A program made the translations under genes and the position numbers. The notes beneath the pieces are model-generated. The model was given only the letters and a program-made list of their open reading frames with translations. It made no database searches and had not been told where the DNA came from. From Cyclobacteriaceae bacterium (lineage in GTDB: Bacteria; Bacteroidota; Bacteroidia; Cytophagales; Cyclobacteriaceae), in assembly GCA_016787625.1 (NCBI GenBank), contig JAEUUD010000017.1, positions 1 through 32,434 of the forward strand: a stretch of 32,434 nucleotides of DNA, read 5' to 3'. This document shows positions 23,476 through 31,228 of the stretch, piece after piece. The stretch's first letter is position 1, and each line of letters starts with the position of its first letter.

Positions 23476-24411
23476 TCAGGGTACATGCCCCACAATGAGA
23501 TGCCTGGCAATAGCCAAGTCCTGAATAGCATTTCCAACCGACTTGAATACGGTGATTTCCTCGGTGGATTGACGACCAGATTTTTTCTTGTCCACCACTT
23601 CGCCTAGTTCGGCATGTATGCAATAGGCTGAGAGCTTACCTTCAGAAACGGGAATGGCTACTTCACCTGCTTCATGCAGGATGGCGTCACGTTGATCGAC
23701 AATCAGTTTGCAGTGTCTGATGATATCGTCACCCAACTCCCGCATGTCAGGCCTGAATGCTCCTACGGCGTTGATGTGGACACCAGGCTTGAGATCCTGA
23801 AGGGAAAACAATGGAACCTTTGATGTTGTTGCTGTGCAGATGACGTCGGCCTGTTTCAATTCACCGGGATCAACCAGAGGAGTGGAGGAGACCTTGTAGG
23901 TAATTTTGATCTGATCACAGAACTTGATTGCTTTTTCTCTAGAGGTTCCACAAACAAGGACCCGTTTGATCGGTCGTACGGCCAATACTGCTGCGGTCTG
24001 TGTCCAGGCTTGTGCACCCGTTCCAAACACAACCAATACTGAAGCATCGGGAGATGCCAGCAAGTCAGTGGCAAGCCCTGAGGCAGCTCCGGTGCGAAGC
24101 GCAGTCACTGAAGCGGCATCCATGGTAGCCAGCGGCGTTCCGGTCTTTGCGTCCATCACCATCATGGTGCCTTGAATAACAGTGACTGGAGCTTTGTTGT
24201 CAGGAAATACGGACACCATTTTTAATCCAAACAATCCCCAGGTCGGTGAATAAGATGGCATAAACAACGCCGAACCATTTTCAGATACAAGGGTTGACCG
24301 TAGAGGCACAACGGCTTTACCGAGGCTCAGCTGAACAAAAGCCTCTTTCATAAGCCCGATTGCCAAAGGCATCGGGATCATCTCTACAACGTCTTTCTCA
24401 AAGTTCTTCAT
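23476..24411 (-). CDS. Mu-crystallin/ornithine cyclodeaminase family reductase
   Basis: A 311-residue NAD(P)-dependent enzyme of the OCD/mu-crystallin family. Visible are the active-site Lys64 in FGLKMVSVFP, the signature ASVTALRTGAASGLAT (about 100-115), and the Rossmann loop GTGAQA (130-135). In true ornithine cyclodeaminase a catalytic Asp (228 in the Pseudomonas enzyme) follows N-A-x-G-G. Here the segment is NAVGAFRPDMREL with Phe219, close to the mu-crystallin pattern. That points to a ketimine reductase acting on delta1-pyrroline-2-carboxylate or delta1-piperideine-2-carboxylate, rather than ammonia release from ornithine. It is the last gene of a tight operon, 12 bases after the hydrolase. 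Alanine dehydrogenase activity of archaeal type remains possible. Confidence 0.88.
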   Translation of the reverse strand: MKNFEKDVVEMIPMPLAIGLMKEAFVQLSLGKAVVPLRSTLVSENGSALFMPSYSPTWGLFGLKMVSVFPDNKAPVTVIQGTMMVMDAKTGTPLATMDAASVTALRTGAASGLATDLLASPDASVLVVFGTGAQAWTQTAAVLAVRPIKRVLVCGTSREKAIKFCDQIKITYKVSSTPLVDPGELKQADVICTATTSKVPLFSLQDLKPGVHINAVGAFRPDMRELGDDIIRHCKLIVDQRDAILHEAGEVAIPVSEGKLSAYCIHAELGEVVDKKKSGRQSTEEITVFKSVGNAIQDLAIARHLIVGHVP

Positions 24412-24423
24412 GGGTTGTGACCG

Positions 24424-25080
24424 TCAGCGGGCAAGCTTTTCAAGAACTTCGGCGTTCAGCTCGTGCTTGCCATTGAACAACAACTTCTCTGGTTGAATCC
24501 CCAGTTTATCTGCAAGCATGTCGAATTCGTACATCCTTTCTTTCGTAAGGAACTGGTCCTGTTCACCGATCACCATGGTCACTGTTTTGCTGGCCAACAG
24601 ATCGTGACCCTTTTCAAAATTCATATCGGGAGGAAACAATCCAGCCCAGAGGATGAGCCGTTCAAACTTTGCCTTGCCCTCAATGGCCCATCGACAAACG
24701 GTGGCACACCCTTGTGAGAATCCAAACAGCGTAACCGGAATTCGTGAATGGTTCAACTGTTCATGCAGAAGCATGGCATCCAGGTAACGGATGTAATTGT
24801 CGATATCCATCAGTCTGTTCTCGCGCGTCATCCAGGTCGCGCCAACTTTGTTGTCCGGTCTGCCCGAGTTGGTGAGTTCTGAGAGATAGAATCTTGACAA
24901 GCCTTCCGGAGCGATGAGATAAATGCCCTGGTTGGTCAGATGCTCAAATTTTCGAAGGAAATACTGAGCCAGTTGGCCGTAGCCGTGGAAGACGATCCAG
25001 ATTTGACGGGTGGATTCGTTGAGTGTGCCTGCAGTATAATAGCGGGCATCAAACTGAAAGCTGACTTTCTTTTCGTCCAT
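24424..25080 (-). CDS. Alpha/beta hydrolase, phospholipase/carboxylesterase type
   Basis: A 218-residue cytosolic serine hydrolase. The oxyanion-side strand IWIVFHGYGQ is at 27-36, the nucleophile elbow GFSQG puts Ser122 at the centre, the acid is Asp175 (GEQDQF), and the base is His206 (NGKHEL). This is the complete catalytic triad of the carboxylesterase/phospholipase family. The length is right and there is no signal peptide. It likely cleaves short acyl or thio-esters. The substrate is not shown by the sequence. It is the middle gene of the operon, eight bases after cdd and twelve before the reductase. Confidence 0.88.
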   Translation of the reverse strand: MDEKKVSFQFDARYYTAGTLNESTRQIWIVFHGYGQLAQYFLRKFEHLTNQGIYLIAPEGLSRFYLSELTNSGRPDNKVGATWMTRENRLMDIDNYIRYLDAMLLHEQLNHSRIPVTLFGFSQGCATVCRWAIEGKAKFERLILWAGLFPPDMNFEKGHDLLASKTVTMVIGEQDQFLTKERMYEFDMLADKLGIQPEKLLFNGKHELNAEVLEKLAR

Positions 25081-25088
25081 CAGAAAAA

Positions 25089-25577
25089 TCAGCCCTTGAG
25101 ACTACCACCGTCGAAACCCATGGGCAGGAGTACAGATACCGATGAGCAAATTGCCCACTGATCATTTTCCATCATGATGACTTGAATGGGGCTTCCTTGT
25201 CGCATCTCGAATTCGCTCATGACCTGTCTGCAGGCGCCACATGAGGTGGCGTTGACAAGCTCTTTGTGATTCTTTTTGTGTGCAACGACTGCCATTTTCT
25301 TAATCACTTTGCGAGGGAATTGTGAAGCGGCTGCATAGAGTGCGACCCTTTCAGCGCACATGCAAAGCGGATAGGAAGCATTTTCCTGGTTTGAGCCTGG
25401 TACCAATGTGCCGTCCTCCAGCAGAAGAGCAGCGCCAACATGGAACTTTGAATATGGAGCGTAGGAAGTTTGTGTCGCTTCTTTTGCTTTGTGAACCAGG
25501 TATTTTGATTCAGCATCGAGGTCCTCCAGCGTCTTAAAGAACGTTAAGCCCTTCATAAGCAGTCGTTTGGTCGTCAT
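25089..25577 (-). CDS. cdd: Cytidine deaminase
   Basis: A 162-residue enzyme that converts cytidine or deoxycytidine to uridine or deoxyuridine in pyrimidine salvage. The zinc site is complete: Cys74 with catalytic Glu76 in CAER, and Cys113 and Cys116 in SCGACRQV. The substrate segment SYAPYSKFHVGAA (38-50) with FxVGA is typical, as is NQENASYP. Pro-Cys-Gly of many homologues is Ser-Cys-Gly here, a mild variation. The ATG at 25577 is used, though the second Met (25556) would also serve. It is the first gene of the operon with the hydrolase and reductase, divergent from the saccharopine-dehydrogenase-like gene across 75 bases. A near -7 box (TAACTTTC) lies just before its start. Confidence 0.95.
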   Translation of the reverse strand: MTTKRLLMKGLTFFKTLEDLDAESKYLVHKAKEATQTSYAPYSKFHVGAALLLEDGTLVPGSNQENASYPLCMCAERVALYAAASQFPRKVIKKMAVVAHKKNHKELVNATSCGACRQVMSEFEMRQGSPIQVIMMENDQWAICSSVSVLLPMGFDGGSLKG

Positions 25578-25652
25578 TTGAAAGTTAAACCATTCCGGGG
25601 AATATGGGAAGCGATTGCCAAAATGGGGATAAATTGCAGTAAAATTGATTCT

Positions 25653-26987
25653 ATGCGATCCGTTCTCATTCTCGGCGCCGGGCGATCATCATCCTCTTTA
25701 ATTGATTATGTGCTCTCACAAGCGGAGGCAAACCAATGGTTGGTAACTGTTGGAGATGTTTCTGAAAATGCGGCAAGGGAACGTGTTGGAGATTCCAGGG
25801 TAGGGAAAGCCATTTCATTTGACATCCAGCAGGAGACATCCTCCGATGTCATCGCAAAACATGACGTCGTCATCTCGGTCATACCTGCCATGTTGCACCC
25901 CCTCGTAGCGAAGAAATGTTTGCAGCACGACAAACACTTGCTGACTGCCAGTTATGTTTCTCCGGAGATGAGGGCATTGGATGCTGAAGCGAAAGGCAAA
26001 GGACTATTGTTTCTTAATGAGTGTGGACTTGATCCGGGCATTGATCACATGAGCGCTATGCAGGTGATGGATCGTGTGAGAAACGAGGGAGGGACCATTC
26101 ATTCATTTGAGTCGTTTACCGGTGGTTTGATAGCTCCCGAAACTGATCCTGAAAATCCATGGCGGTATAAATTCACATGGAATCCCCGCAATGTTGTTAT
26201 GGCAGGGCAAAGCACAGCAAAATTTCTTCAGGACGGAGCCTACAAGTACATCCCTTATCAGCAACTTTTCAAGAGTGTCACCCCGGTGGTTGTCCCATGT
26301 TATGGGGAGTATGAGGGATATGCCAACAGGGATTCACTGGGCTATCGGTCTTTGTACGGCCTGGATGATGTCAAGACCATGTTGCGTGGCACATTGAGGA
26401 ATACTGGTTTTTGTTCTGCATGGAATGTGCTAGTTCAACTAGGATGTACAGATGACTCCTATAAGATGGAGAAGGTTGCCGGCATGACCCATCGATCTTT
26501 CCTTCAGTCATTTCTTACAAAAGCGGCATCCAACATGGAGCACATGGTTGCTTCGCAGACAGGTGTTGTAGCAGGTGGTCCTGAAATCCAACGCTTGAAG
26601 TGGTCAGGATTATTCGAGGAGACACCTGTTGGATTGAGTGAAGGAACGCCAGCTCAGGTTTTGGAACATATCCTCAACAAGAAGTGGAAGCTCAGTCCTA
26701 GTGACCGGGATATGATTGTCATGTGGCACCGGTTCAGGTTCACCTTGAAAGGAAAAGAAAATGAAATTCAGGCGACGCTGATAGCGAAAGGAGATGATGG
26801 TGTCCGTACAGCCATGGCAAAGACTGTCGGATTGCCGCTGGGCATCGCAGCGAAGTTGTTGCTACAAGGCAAAATACAATCACGAGGCGTTGTGATTCCG
26901 GTAGGAGCGGAGTTTTATGAACCGATTTTGGCTGAGTTGAAAACGCTTGGGGTGGAGCTCAATGAAGAATTAGAAATTAGAAATTAG
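25653..26987 (+). CDS. Saccharopine dehydrogenase-like protein (LYS9 type)
   Basis: A 444-residue protein from the ATG at 25653, chosen because MRSVLILGAGRSSSSL starts the Rossmann fold directly. Features: a dinucleotide-binding loop G-A-G-R-S-S, HDVVISVIPAMLHPLVAKKC (about 72-91), FLNECGLDPGIDHMSAMQ (about 127-144), and the substrate-domain block SFTGGLIAPETDPENPWRYKF. The order fits saccharopine dehydrogenase (glutamate-forming, LYS9/LKR-SDH C-terminal) homologues, which cleave saccharopine to aminoadipate semialdehyde and glutamate in lysine breakdown. The stop codon lies inside the TTAGAAA repeat, so the last residues (ELEIRN) are encoded by repeat DNA. A role in other imino-acid oxidation cannot be excluded. 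Confidence 0.88.
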   Translation: MRSVLILGAGRSSSSLIDYVLSQAEANQWLVTVGDVSENAARERVGDSRVGKAISFDIQQETSSDVIAKHDVVISVIPAMLHPLVAKKCLQHDKHLLTASYVSPEMRALDAEAKGKGLLFLNECGLDPGIDHMSAMQVMDRVRNEGGTIHSFESFTGGLIAPETDPENPWRYKFTWNPRNVVMAGQSTAKFLQDGAYKYIPYQQLFKSVTPVVVPCYGEYEGYANRDSLGYRSLYGLDDVKTMLRGTLRNTGFCSAWNVLVQLGCTDDSYKMEKVAGMTHRSFLQSFLTKAASNMEHMVASQTGVVAGGPEIQRLKWSGLFEETPVGLSEGTPAQVLEHILNKKWKLSPSDRDMIVMWHRFRFTLKGKENEIQATLIAKGDDGVRTAMAKTVGLPLGIAAKLLLQGKIQSRGVVIPVGAEFYEPILAELKTLGVELNEELEIRN

Positions 26988-26997
26988 AAATTAGAAA
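26970..26997 (+). repeat. TTAGAAA x4 tandem heptads
   Basis: Four perfect copies of TTAGAAA overlap the 3' end of the saccharopine-dehydrogenase-like gene; its TAG stop (26985-26987) falls in the third copy. They are followed by a 14-base period (see next entry). They border the four-helix gene on the left. Confidence 0.95.
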
Positions 26998-27000
26998 TGA

Positions 27001-27028
27001 GTTGTGAGAACTTAGTTGTGAGAAATTA
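27001..27028 (+). repeat. Two 14-bp direct repeats GTTGTGAGAA(C/A)TTA
   Basis: GTTGTGAGAACTTA is followed immediately by GTTGTGAGAAATTA. The 14-base unit is twice the heptad of the adjoining TTAGAAA array, so about 60 bases show a common seven-base period. Confidence 0.9.
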
Positions 27029-27033
27029 TGGAA

Positions 27034-27387
27034 TCATTTTCTCATTTTGAGTGTCTTGGTCGTTGCAACAAGCATGGCAATAAGTTCTCTGCATTGACTA
27101 CTTAACTCATCGAACTTATCGGGATCGATCAAATTTGCGTCCCTCAGGAGGCAGAGCCAATAGTTGGTTTCATTAGCTTCCTTAAGGGCAATGTTCATTT
27201 TATGCTGAAAGTCACTTCTGCTTTGAGCAAATTCAGCTTCCATGATTTGTGCCCCAATGCTTGTGCCGCTTCTCAATAGTTGCTTTCCAAGGACATACTC
27301 ACGCTTCTCAAGAAATAGCAATCGTGAAATGTTAACGATTTTTACCGCGAAAGAATAACTCTTAATCCTCAAGGGGTCCCTTTTCAA
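27034..27387 (-). CDS. Four-helix bundle protein (23S rRNA IVP family)
   Basis: A 117-residue helical protein of the family first seen inside 23S rRNA intervening sequences of spirochaetes and widely scattered as single genes in Bacteroidota. Diagnostic stretches are FAVKIVNISRLL, KQLLRSGTSIGAQIMEAE and HKMNIALKEANETNYWL. Its molecular function is unknown. The frame begins at a TTG (27387). An ATG at 27391 lies in the neighbouring frame and would give MLEKDPLRIKSY if one base were absent, so the gene may be slightly frameshifted at its start. It is flanked by heptad repeats on the left and a T/C-rich tract on the right, unlike ordinary intergenic DNA here, which hints at a mobile cassette. 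Confidence 0.85.
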   Translation of the reverse strand: MKRDPLRIKSYSFAVKIVNISRLLFLEKREYVLGKQLLRSGTSIGAQIMEAEFAQSRSDFQHKMNIALKEANETNYWLCLLRDANLIDPDKFDELSSQCRELIAMLVATTKTLKMRK

Positions 27388-27468
27388 GCATCCAAATGTG
27401 GATCATTGAACTGGTATTCACTAAGAGTAGATTGACGGTTTTCCTGACAATCGAATGTGTGGCAATCA

Positions 27469-27512
27469 ACTGCTAATTTTTCATTTCTCATTGTTCATTC
27501 AAATTAGCTAGT
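27469..27512. repeat. T/C-rich tract at the right flank of the four-helix gene
   Basis: A low-complexity tract with TTTTTCATTTCTCATTGTTC. It resembles the reverse complement of the A/G-rich heptad tract at 26970-27028 (TTAGAAATGAG), though imperfectly, giving the four-helix cassette inverted-repeat-like borders. It also covers the last codons of rnhA. Confidence 0.45.
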
Positions 27513-27955
27513 TTTTCATACTCATGATCAATCATCAAGTCGAGGTCGCTTGAAGCAGAGACAGCGAGTTCATCACACCGTTCATTCTCCGGATGTCCGG
27601 CGTGGCCTTTGATCCAAACAAAAGTCGGTTCGAACTTTTTATGAAGTTTGATATAGCGTTTCCAGAGATCGGGGTTAGCCTTCTTTGCAAAGTCCTTTTT
27701 CTCCCAGCCCCATATCCAGCCTTGCTTCACCGCTTCAACGACATATTTGGAATCTGAGTAAACGGTAATGGGTATGCCTTGCTTCTTGATGGCTTCGAGA
27801 CCGGTAATGACAGCAAGCAATTCCATGCGGTTGTTTGTCGTAAGGCGATACCCTTGACTGAATTCTTTTACATGGCTTCCGTACTTGAGGATTGCGCCAT
27901 AGCCACCAGGGCCAGGGTTTCCTTTTGCAGCGCCATCGGTGAAGAGCCGGATCAC
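27488..27955 (-). CDS. rnhA: Ribonuclease HI
   Basis: A 155-residue enzyme cutting the RNA strand of RNA-DNA hybrids (primers, R-loops) in the cytosol. The DEDD catalytic set is visible: Asp7 (FTDGAAKGNPGPGG), Glu45 (NNRMEL), Asp68 (VYSDSKYV) and Asp128 (NERCDELA), with the mobile His118 (IKGHAGH). The basic handle with WGWEKKDF is present. The start is a GTG at 27955 that overlaps the marC stop as GTGA, suggesting translational coupling. The C-terminus lies in the T/C-rich flank tract of the four-helix cassette. Confidence 0.97.
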   Translation of the reverse strand: MIRLFTDGAAKGNPGPGGYGAILKYGSHVKEFSQGYRLTTNNRMELLAVITGLEAIKKQGIPITVYSDSKYVVEAVKQGWIWGWEKKDFAKKANPDLWKRYIKLHKKFEPTFVWIKGHAGHPENERCDELAVSASSDLDLMIDHEYEKLANLNEQ

Positions 27956-28521
27956 CCGAGAAAGATATTAGTCTTGAAAATTTTTACGGCAATGGAAAGC
28001 AGAATCACCCCGAAAACCTTACGAAGGATGACAAACCCTGACTTTCCGATCTTCCTTTCGAGCCACGAACTTCCCCGGAGCACGATGTATACAAATATGG
28101 AGTTGACGACAATGCCGATGAGGATATCCGTTTCTTCAAAGACAGCCCGCAGGGAAAGGATGGTCGTCAGTGTACCAGCTCCGGCAATCAAAGGAAAGGC
28201 AATGGGTACGATCGATCCCGTGCCTTTGGCGTCAGGATCATCCTTGATCAGTGTGATGCCCAGGATCATCTCCATAGCGATGATGAACATGACGATCGAA
28301 CCGGCAACGGCGAATGACCCAATATCAAGTCCAAACAAGTTGAGGATGGATTGCCCGAGGTACAGAAAGGCAACCATCAGTGCTGCTGCAATTAAAGTGG
28401 CTCTTTCGGCATAAATCCGGCCTTCACGTTGCCGGATGAGGATGACAAAGGGGATGGATCCCAGTATATCAATGACTGAGAAAAGGATCAGTGTAACGGA
28501 GAATATTTCCTTGAAATTCAT
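27952..28521 (-). CDS. MarC family integral membrane protein
   Basis: A 189-residue membrane protein from the ATG at 28521 (MNFKEIFSVTLILFSVIDILG). An upstream extension is hydrophilic and is rejected. About six membrane segments are seen, including IPFVILIR, the second-half repeat AVAGSIVMFIIAMEMILGI, and FPLIAGAGTLTTIL. The MarC/YhgN family has unknown transport function. The old link to multiple antibiotic resistance has not held up. It is translationally coupled to rnhA by the overlapping GTGA, and its upstream region is shared with the divergent small exported protein. Confidence 0.92.
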   Translation of the reverse strand: MNFKEIFSVTLILFSVIDILGSIPFVILIRQREGRIYAERATLIAAALMVAFLYLGQSILNLFGLDIGSFAVAGSIVMFIIAMEMILGITLIKDDPDAKGTGSIVPIAFPLIAGAGTLTTILSLRAVFEETDILIGIVVNSIFVYIVLRGSSWLERKIGKSGFVILRKVFGVILLSIAVKIFKTNIFLG

Positions 28522-28595
28522 GGCTTCAAACAGCCTCAAAGGTAGCAGATTAGTGTGTTTTAACCGTTGCAAAACAAGGATGGCGACTTTTGCGT

Positions 28596-28603
28596 TATAT
28601 TTG
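28596..28603 (+). promoter_or_regulatory. TAnnTTTG -7 box before the small exported protein
   Basis: TATATTTG ends nine bases before the ATG at 28613, again implying a very short leader. A TTG at 28567-28569 is the best -33 candidate but is a little too far away. Confidence 0.45.
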
Positions 28604-28612
28604 CGACACTTT

Positions 28613-28906
28613 ATGAAAAGGGCCACTCAGATTATCCTGGTATTGATCGTCTTTGCCATGTTTGCAAAGATCGCTACCGTCTGCATTGACCCGGGGTTTG
28701 GCAAGGCGACGTTTGCGTCTTGCACGGTGCCTTCCGACTGGTCTGAGGAGCCCATCGAAGATGAAAGCGGCGAGGAAGATAAGGCCATCGATGACATCCG
28801 CATCTGGTCATATCAGCTTATTCAGGCCTCAGTTCCCCAAGTTCACGACAACTTTTTTCTTCCCGAGCATGATTCGGAAGTGGTAGTACCACCTCCCCAA
28901 GCCTAA
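28613..28906 (+). CDS. Small exported acidic protein of unknown function
   Basis: A 97-residue protein from the ATG at 28613. It has a hydrophobic N-terminal signal or anchor (MKRATQIILVLIVFAMFAKIA), then CIDPGFGKATFASC with two cysteines that could pair. An acidic low-complexity stretch follows (SEEPIEDESGEEDKAIDD), then a helix and a proline-rich end PPPQA. I do not recognise the family. A real gene is supported by the plausible signal sequence, the -7 box just upstream, a hairpin with T-run just downstream, and its place in an otherwise empty gap between divergent marC and sulP. Confidence 0.65.
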   Translation: MKRATQIILVLIVFAMFAKIATVCIDPGFGKATFASCTVPSDWSEEPIEDESGEEDKAIDDIRIWSYQLIQASVPQVHDNFFLPEHDSEVVVPPPQA

Positions 28907-28916
28907 CCCATTGCGC

Positions 28917-28949
28917 GGAGTGGCCAGATACTGGCCATCGCCGTTTTTG
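28917..28949 (+). terminator. Hairpin with T-run between small exported gene and sulP
   Basis: TGGCCA, five bases, TGGCCA form a perfect stem (28921-28937), extendable by CGG/CCG across small internal loops, and TTTTT follows at 28944. It lies 14 bases after the small gene and 30 before the SulP start, so it may end the former's transcript or attenuate read-through into sulP. Confidence 0.5.
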
Positions 28950-28978
28950 GTTAGTCTTTCCCGAATCGAACATGCTCT

Positions 28979-30547
28979 ATGCAACAATCAAATTCATTTA
29001 AACCATGGGACAATTTGTCTCATGATGTGCCCGCAGCCCTTGTCGTCTTTCTTGTCGCGTTGCCTCTCTGCCTTGGCATTGCTCTGGCTTCAGGGGCGCC
29101 ATTATTTTCAGGACTTATCGCAGGCGTTGTCGGAGGGCTTGTGGCCGGGTTCCTCAGCAAATCATCCCTCAGCGTAAGTGGGCCTGCTGCAGGCCTTACC
29201 ACCATTGTCCTCGCCTCTATCCAGGAGTTGGGATCTTTTCAGGTTTTTCTCACAGCCGTCGCACTGGCAGGTGTTATTCAGTTGGTCCTGGGTTTTCTTA
29301 GGGCCGGCACCATTGGGCACTTCTTTCCTGCTGCCGTAATCAAAGGAATGCTGGCGGCCATCGGACTCATCCTCGTGTTGAAGCAAATCCCGCACGCCCT
29401 GGGATATGACGCCGACTTCGAGGGTGATGAAAGTTTCTTTCAAGCTGACAATCGAAACACATTCACAGAAATTCTCGCGGCATTTGATTATTTCACTCCG
29501 GGCGCGATCATCATCTCCTTGATATCCCTGATGATTCTTATTGCCTGGACGATGGCTCCGATCCGGAATTTCAAGTGGTCCAGTTATTTGCCTGCGCCGC
29601 TATTTGTCGTGATCATGGGCGTTACACTCAACATGTTGTTCATCAATTTTGTACCCGCATTGGCCATTAATGAAACCCACCTGGTTAATCTTGGAGGCTT
29701 TACTGGAATTGCTCAGGTGGGGAGTGCATTGAGTTTCCCTGACTTTTCTGCGCTGACCGACCCCCGGGTGTATCGGGTGGCCGTCACGCTTGCCCTTGTG
29801 GCCAGCATCGAGTCGCTGCTCAGTGTGGAGGCTTCAGACAAGCTTGATCCTTACCGAAGGAGCACACCTCTCAATGCTGAGTTGAAGGCGCAAGGTGCAG
29901 CCAATCTTGTATCAGGTTTGATTGGTGGACTGCCGGTTACCGCTGTCATTGTCAGGAGTTCAGCAAACATCCTTGCCGGTGCGCGTACGAAGGCATCCAC
30001 CATAACACATGGTCTCTTGCTGGCCATCGTGGTTGTTTCGATCCCGCTCATTCTCCAGATGATCCCCCTTGCTTGTCTTGCAGGCATTTTGTTGGTCATC
30101 GGGTATAAGCTCAACACACCTGAAATTTACCGGAACATGTACAAGAAAGGAATGGATCAGTTTCTTCCATTCGTCATTACGATTATCGCCATCATTCTTT
30201 CTGACCTTCTTACAGGGATTGCCATCGGTGTTCTTGTATCTGTATTCTTCGTACTCAAAACCAATTTCCAAACGGCTGTGATTGTGGTCAACTCAGATTC
30301 ACAATTCCTCGTCAAGTTCACGAAAGACGTATCGTTCCTGCATAAGGCCGCATTGCGGAAAGCTTTTGCCAGGATTCCAGCCAATTCAACGGTGGTAATC
30401 GATGGTACGAAGAGCCAGTTCCTGGACGCAGATATCATTGAGACCATTGAAGACTTTGTCAAGAGCGCTCCTACAAAGTCAGTGGAAGTTGAAGTCAGAA
30501 AAGTGAATAGAATCAACGGAGCCACTCACCCTACATTAAAAGATTGA
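28979..30547 (+). CDS. SulP family anion transporter, probably bicarbonate
   Basis: A 522-residue inner-membrane transporter of the SLC26/SulP family. The N-terminus has [19 protein letters not shown], the typical first membrane segment with P-L-C-L-G-I-A. The family block [13 protein letters not shown] follows, then many membrane segments up to about residue 415, then a cytosolic STAS domain (about 435-515). In the STAS domain the usual phospho-site serine position reads FLDADII, so regulation by phosphorylation as in anti-sigma antagonists is unlikely. A beta-carbonic anhydrase starts eight bases after its stop. Such pairing is known for bicarbonate-type SulP proteins, so uptake of bicarbonate coupled to interconversion with CO2 is the likely role. 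Sulfate transport cannot be ruled out. Confidence 0.93.
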   Translation: MQQSNSFKPWDNLSHDVPAALVVFLVALPLCLGIALASGAPLFSGLIAGVVGGLVAGFLSKSSLSVSGPAAGLTTIVLASIQELGSFQVFLTAVALAGVIQLVLGFLRAGTIGHFFPAAVIKGMLAAIGLILVLKQIPHALGYDADFEGDESFFQADNRNTFTEILAAFDYFTPGAIIISLISLMILIAWTMAPIRNFKWSSYLPAPLFVVIMGVTLNMLFINFVPALAINETHLVNLGGFTGIAQVGSALSFPDFSALTDPRVYRVAVTLALVASIESLLSVEASDKLDPYRRSTPLNAELKAQGAANLVSGLIGGLPVTAVIVRSSANILAGARTKASTITHGLLLAIVVVSIPLILQMIPLACLAGILLVIGYKLNTPEIYRNMYKKGMDQFLPFVITIIAIILSDLLTGIAIGVLVSVFFVLKTNFQTAVIVVNSDSQFLVKFTKDVSFLHKAALRKAFARIPANSTVVIDGTKSQFLDADIIETIEDFVKSAPTKSVEVEVRKVNRINGATHPTLKD

Positions 30548-30555
30548 ATAGCATT

Positions 30556-31185
30556 ATGAGAGCATACGAGAAATTACTTTTAGAAAACAAGGCCTGGGCT
30601 GCTGAACAATTGGGGAAGGATCCCGATTTTTTTTCACGGCTTTCACATATTCAAACACCTGAGTTCCTTTGGATAGGCTGCTCAGACAGCCGTGTTCCTG
30701 CCAACGAAATCACCAATACAGCACCAGGCGAAATATTTGTTCACAGAAACATCGCCAACCTGGTGGTGCACACCGACCTGAACATGCTCAGCGTGGTTCA
30801 GTACGCGGTGGAAGTTCTCAAGGTGAAGCACATCATCGTGTGCGGTCACTACGGCTGCGGAGGCGTTCGTGCAGCGATGACCAATCATAGCCTTGGCCTG
30901 ATCGATAAATGGCTTCGCAACATCAAGGATGTGTACTATTTCCATAAAGATGAGTTGGAAGCGATTTCTTCCATGGATCAGCGTGCCGACCGGCTCACAG
31001 AGCTCAATGTCATGGAGCAGGTGATGAACCTGGCAAAAACATCCATCGTGCAGCATTCATGGAAGAACCAGCAACGGCCAACCCTTCATGGCTGGGTGTA
31101 CAGACTTACCGATGGCATTCTGCATGCCATGAGTAAAATGGAACCTGGGGCCCATGTGGATCCCATCTATCAATACCACGACTAA
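30556..31185 (+). CDS. can: Beta-carbonic anhydrase
   Basis: A 209-residue zinc enzyme interconverting CO2 and bicarbonate. From the ATG at 30556 the zinc ligands fall at Cys42, His98 and Cys101, with Asp44-Arg46 as the dyad, in [12 protein letters not shown] and CGHYGCGG. This is the same numbering as E. coli Can, which supports the chosen start. A TTG eight bases closer to sulP would be less natural. HRNIANLV and [13 protein letters not shown] complete the family pattern. It is cotranscribed with the SulP transporter and probably supplies or consumes the bicarbonate it moves. A 7-bp hairpin (31196-31216) follows the stop. Confidence 0.96.
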   Translation: MRAYEKLLLENKAWAAEQLGKDPDFFSRLSHIQTPEFLWIGCSDSRVPANEITNTAPGEIFVHRNIANLVVHTDLNMLSVVQYAVEVLKVKHIIVCGHYGCGGVRAAMTNHSLGLIDKWLRNIKDVYYFHKDELEAISSMDQRADRLTELNVMEQVMNLAKTSIVQHSWKNQQRPTLHGWVYRLTDGILHAMSKMEPGAHVDPIYQYHD

Positions 31186-31195
31186 AGATGCGAAA

Positions 31196-31216
31196 TCAGC
31201 AAATCAGTCTTGCTGA
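31196..31216 (+). terminator. Hairpin after the carbonic anhydrase gene
   Basis: TCAGCAA pairs with TTGCTGA around a seven-base loop, 11 bases after the stop. There is no T-run, so it is at best a weak terminator or a 3'-end stabiliser between convergent genes. Confidence 0.35.
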
Positions 31217-31228
31217 ATGACGCATTGA

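Noticed and set aside
23476..24411. A true ornithine cyclodeaminase call
   Set aside because: The catalytic Asp position is Phe and the surrounding block is mu-crystallin-like, so the specific enzyme name is not justified.
27034..27387. An rRNA gene or intervening sequence, suggested by the IVP-family protein
   Set aside because: No rRNA-like sequence flanks it; neighbours are ordinary protein genes.
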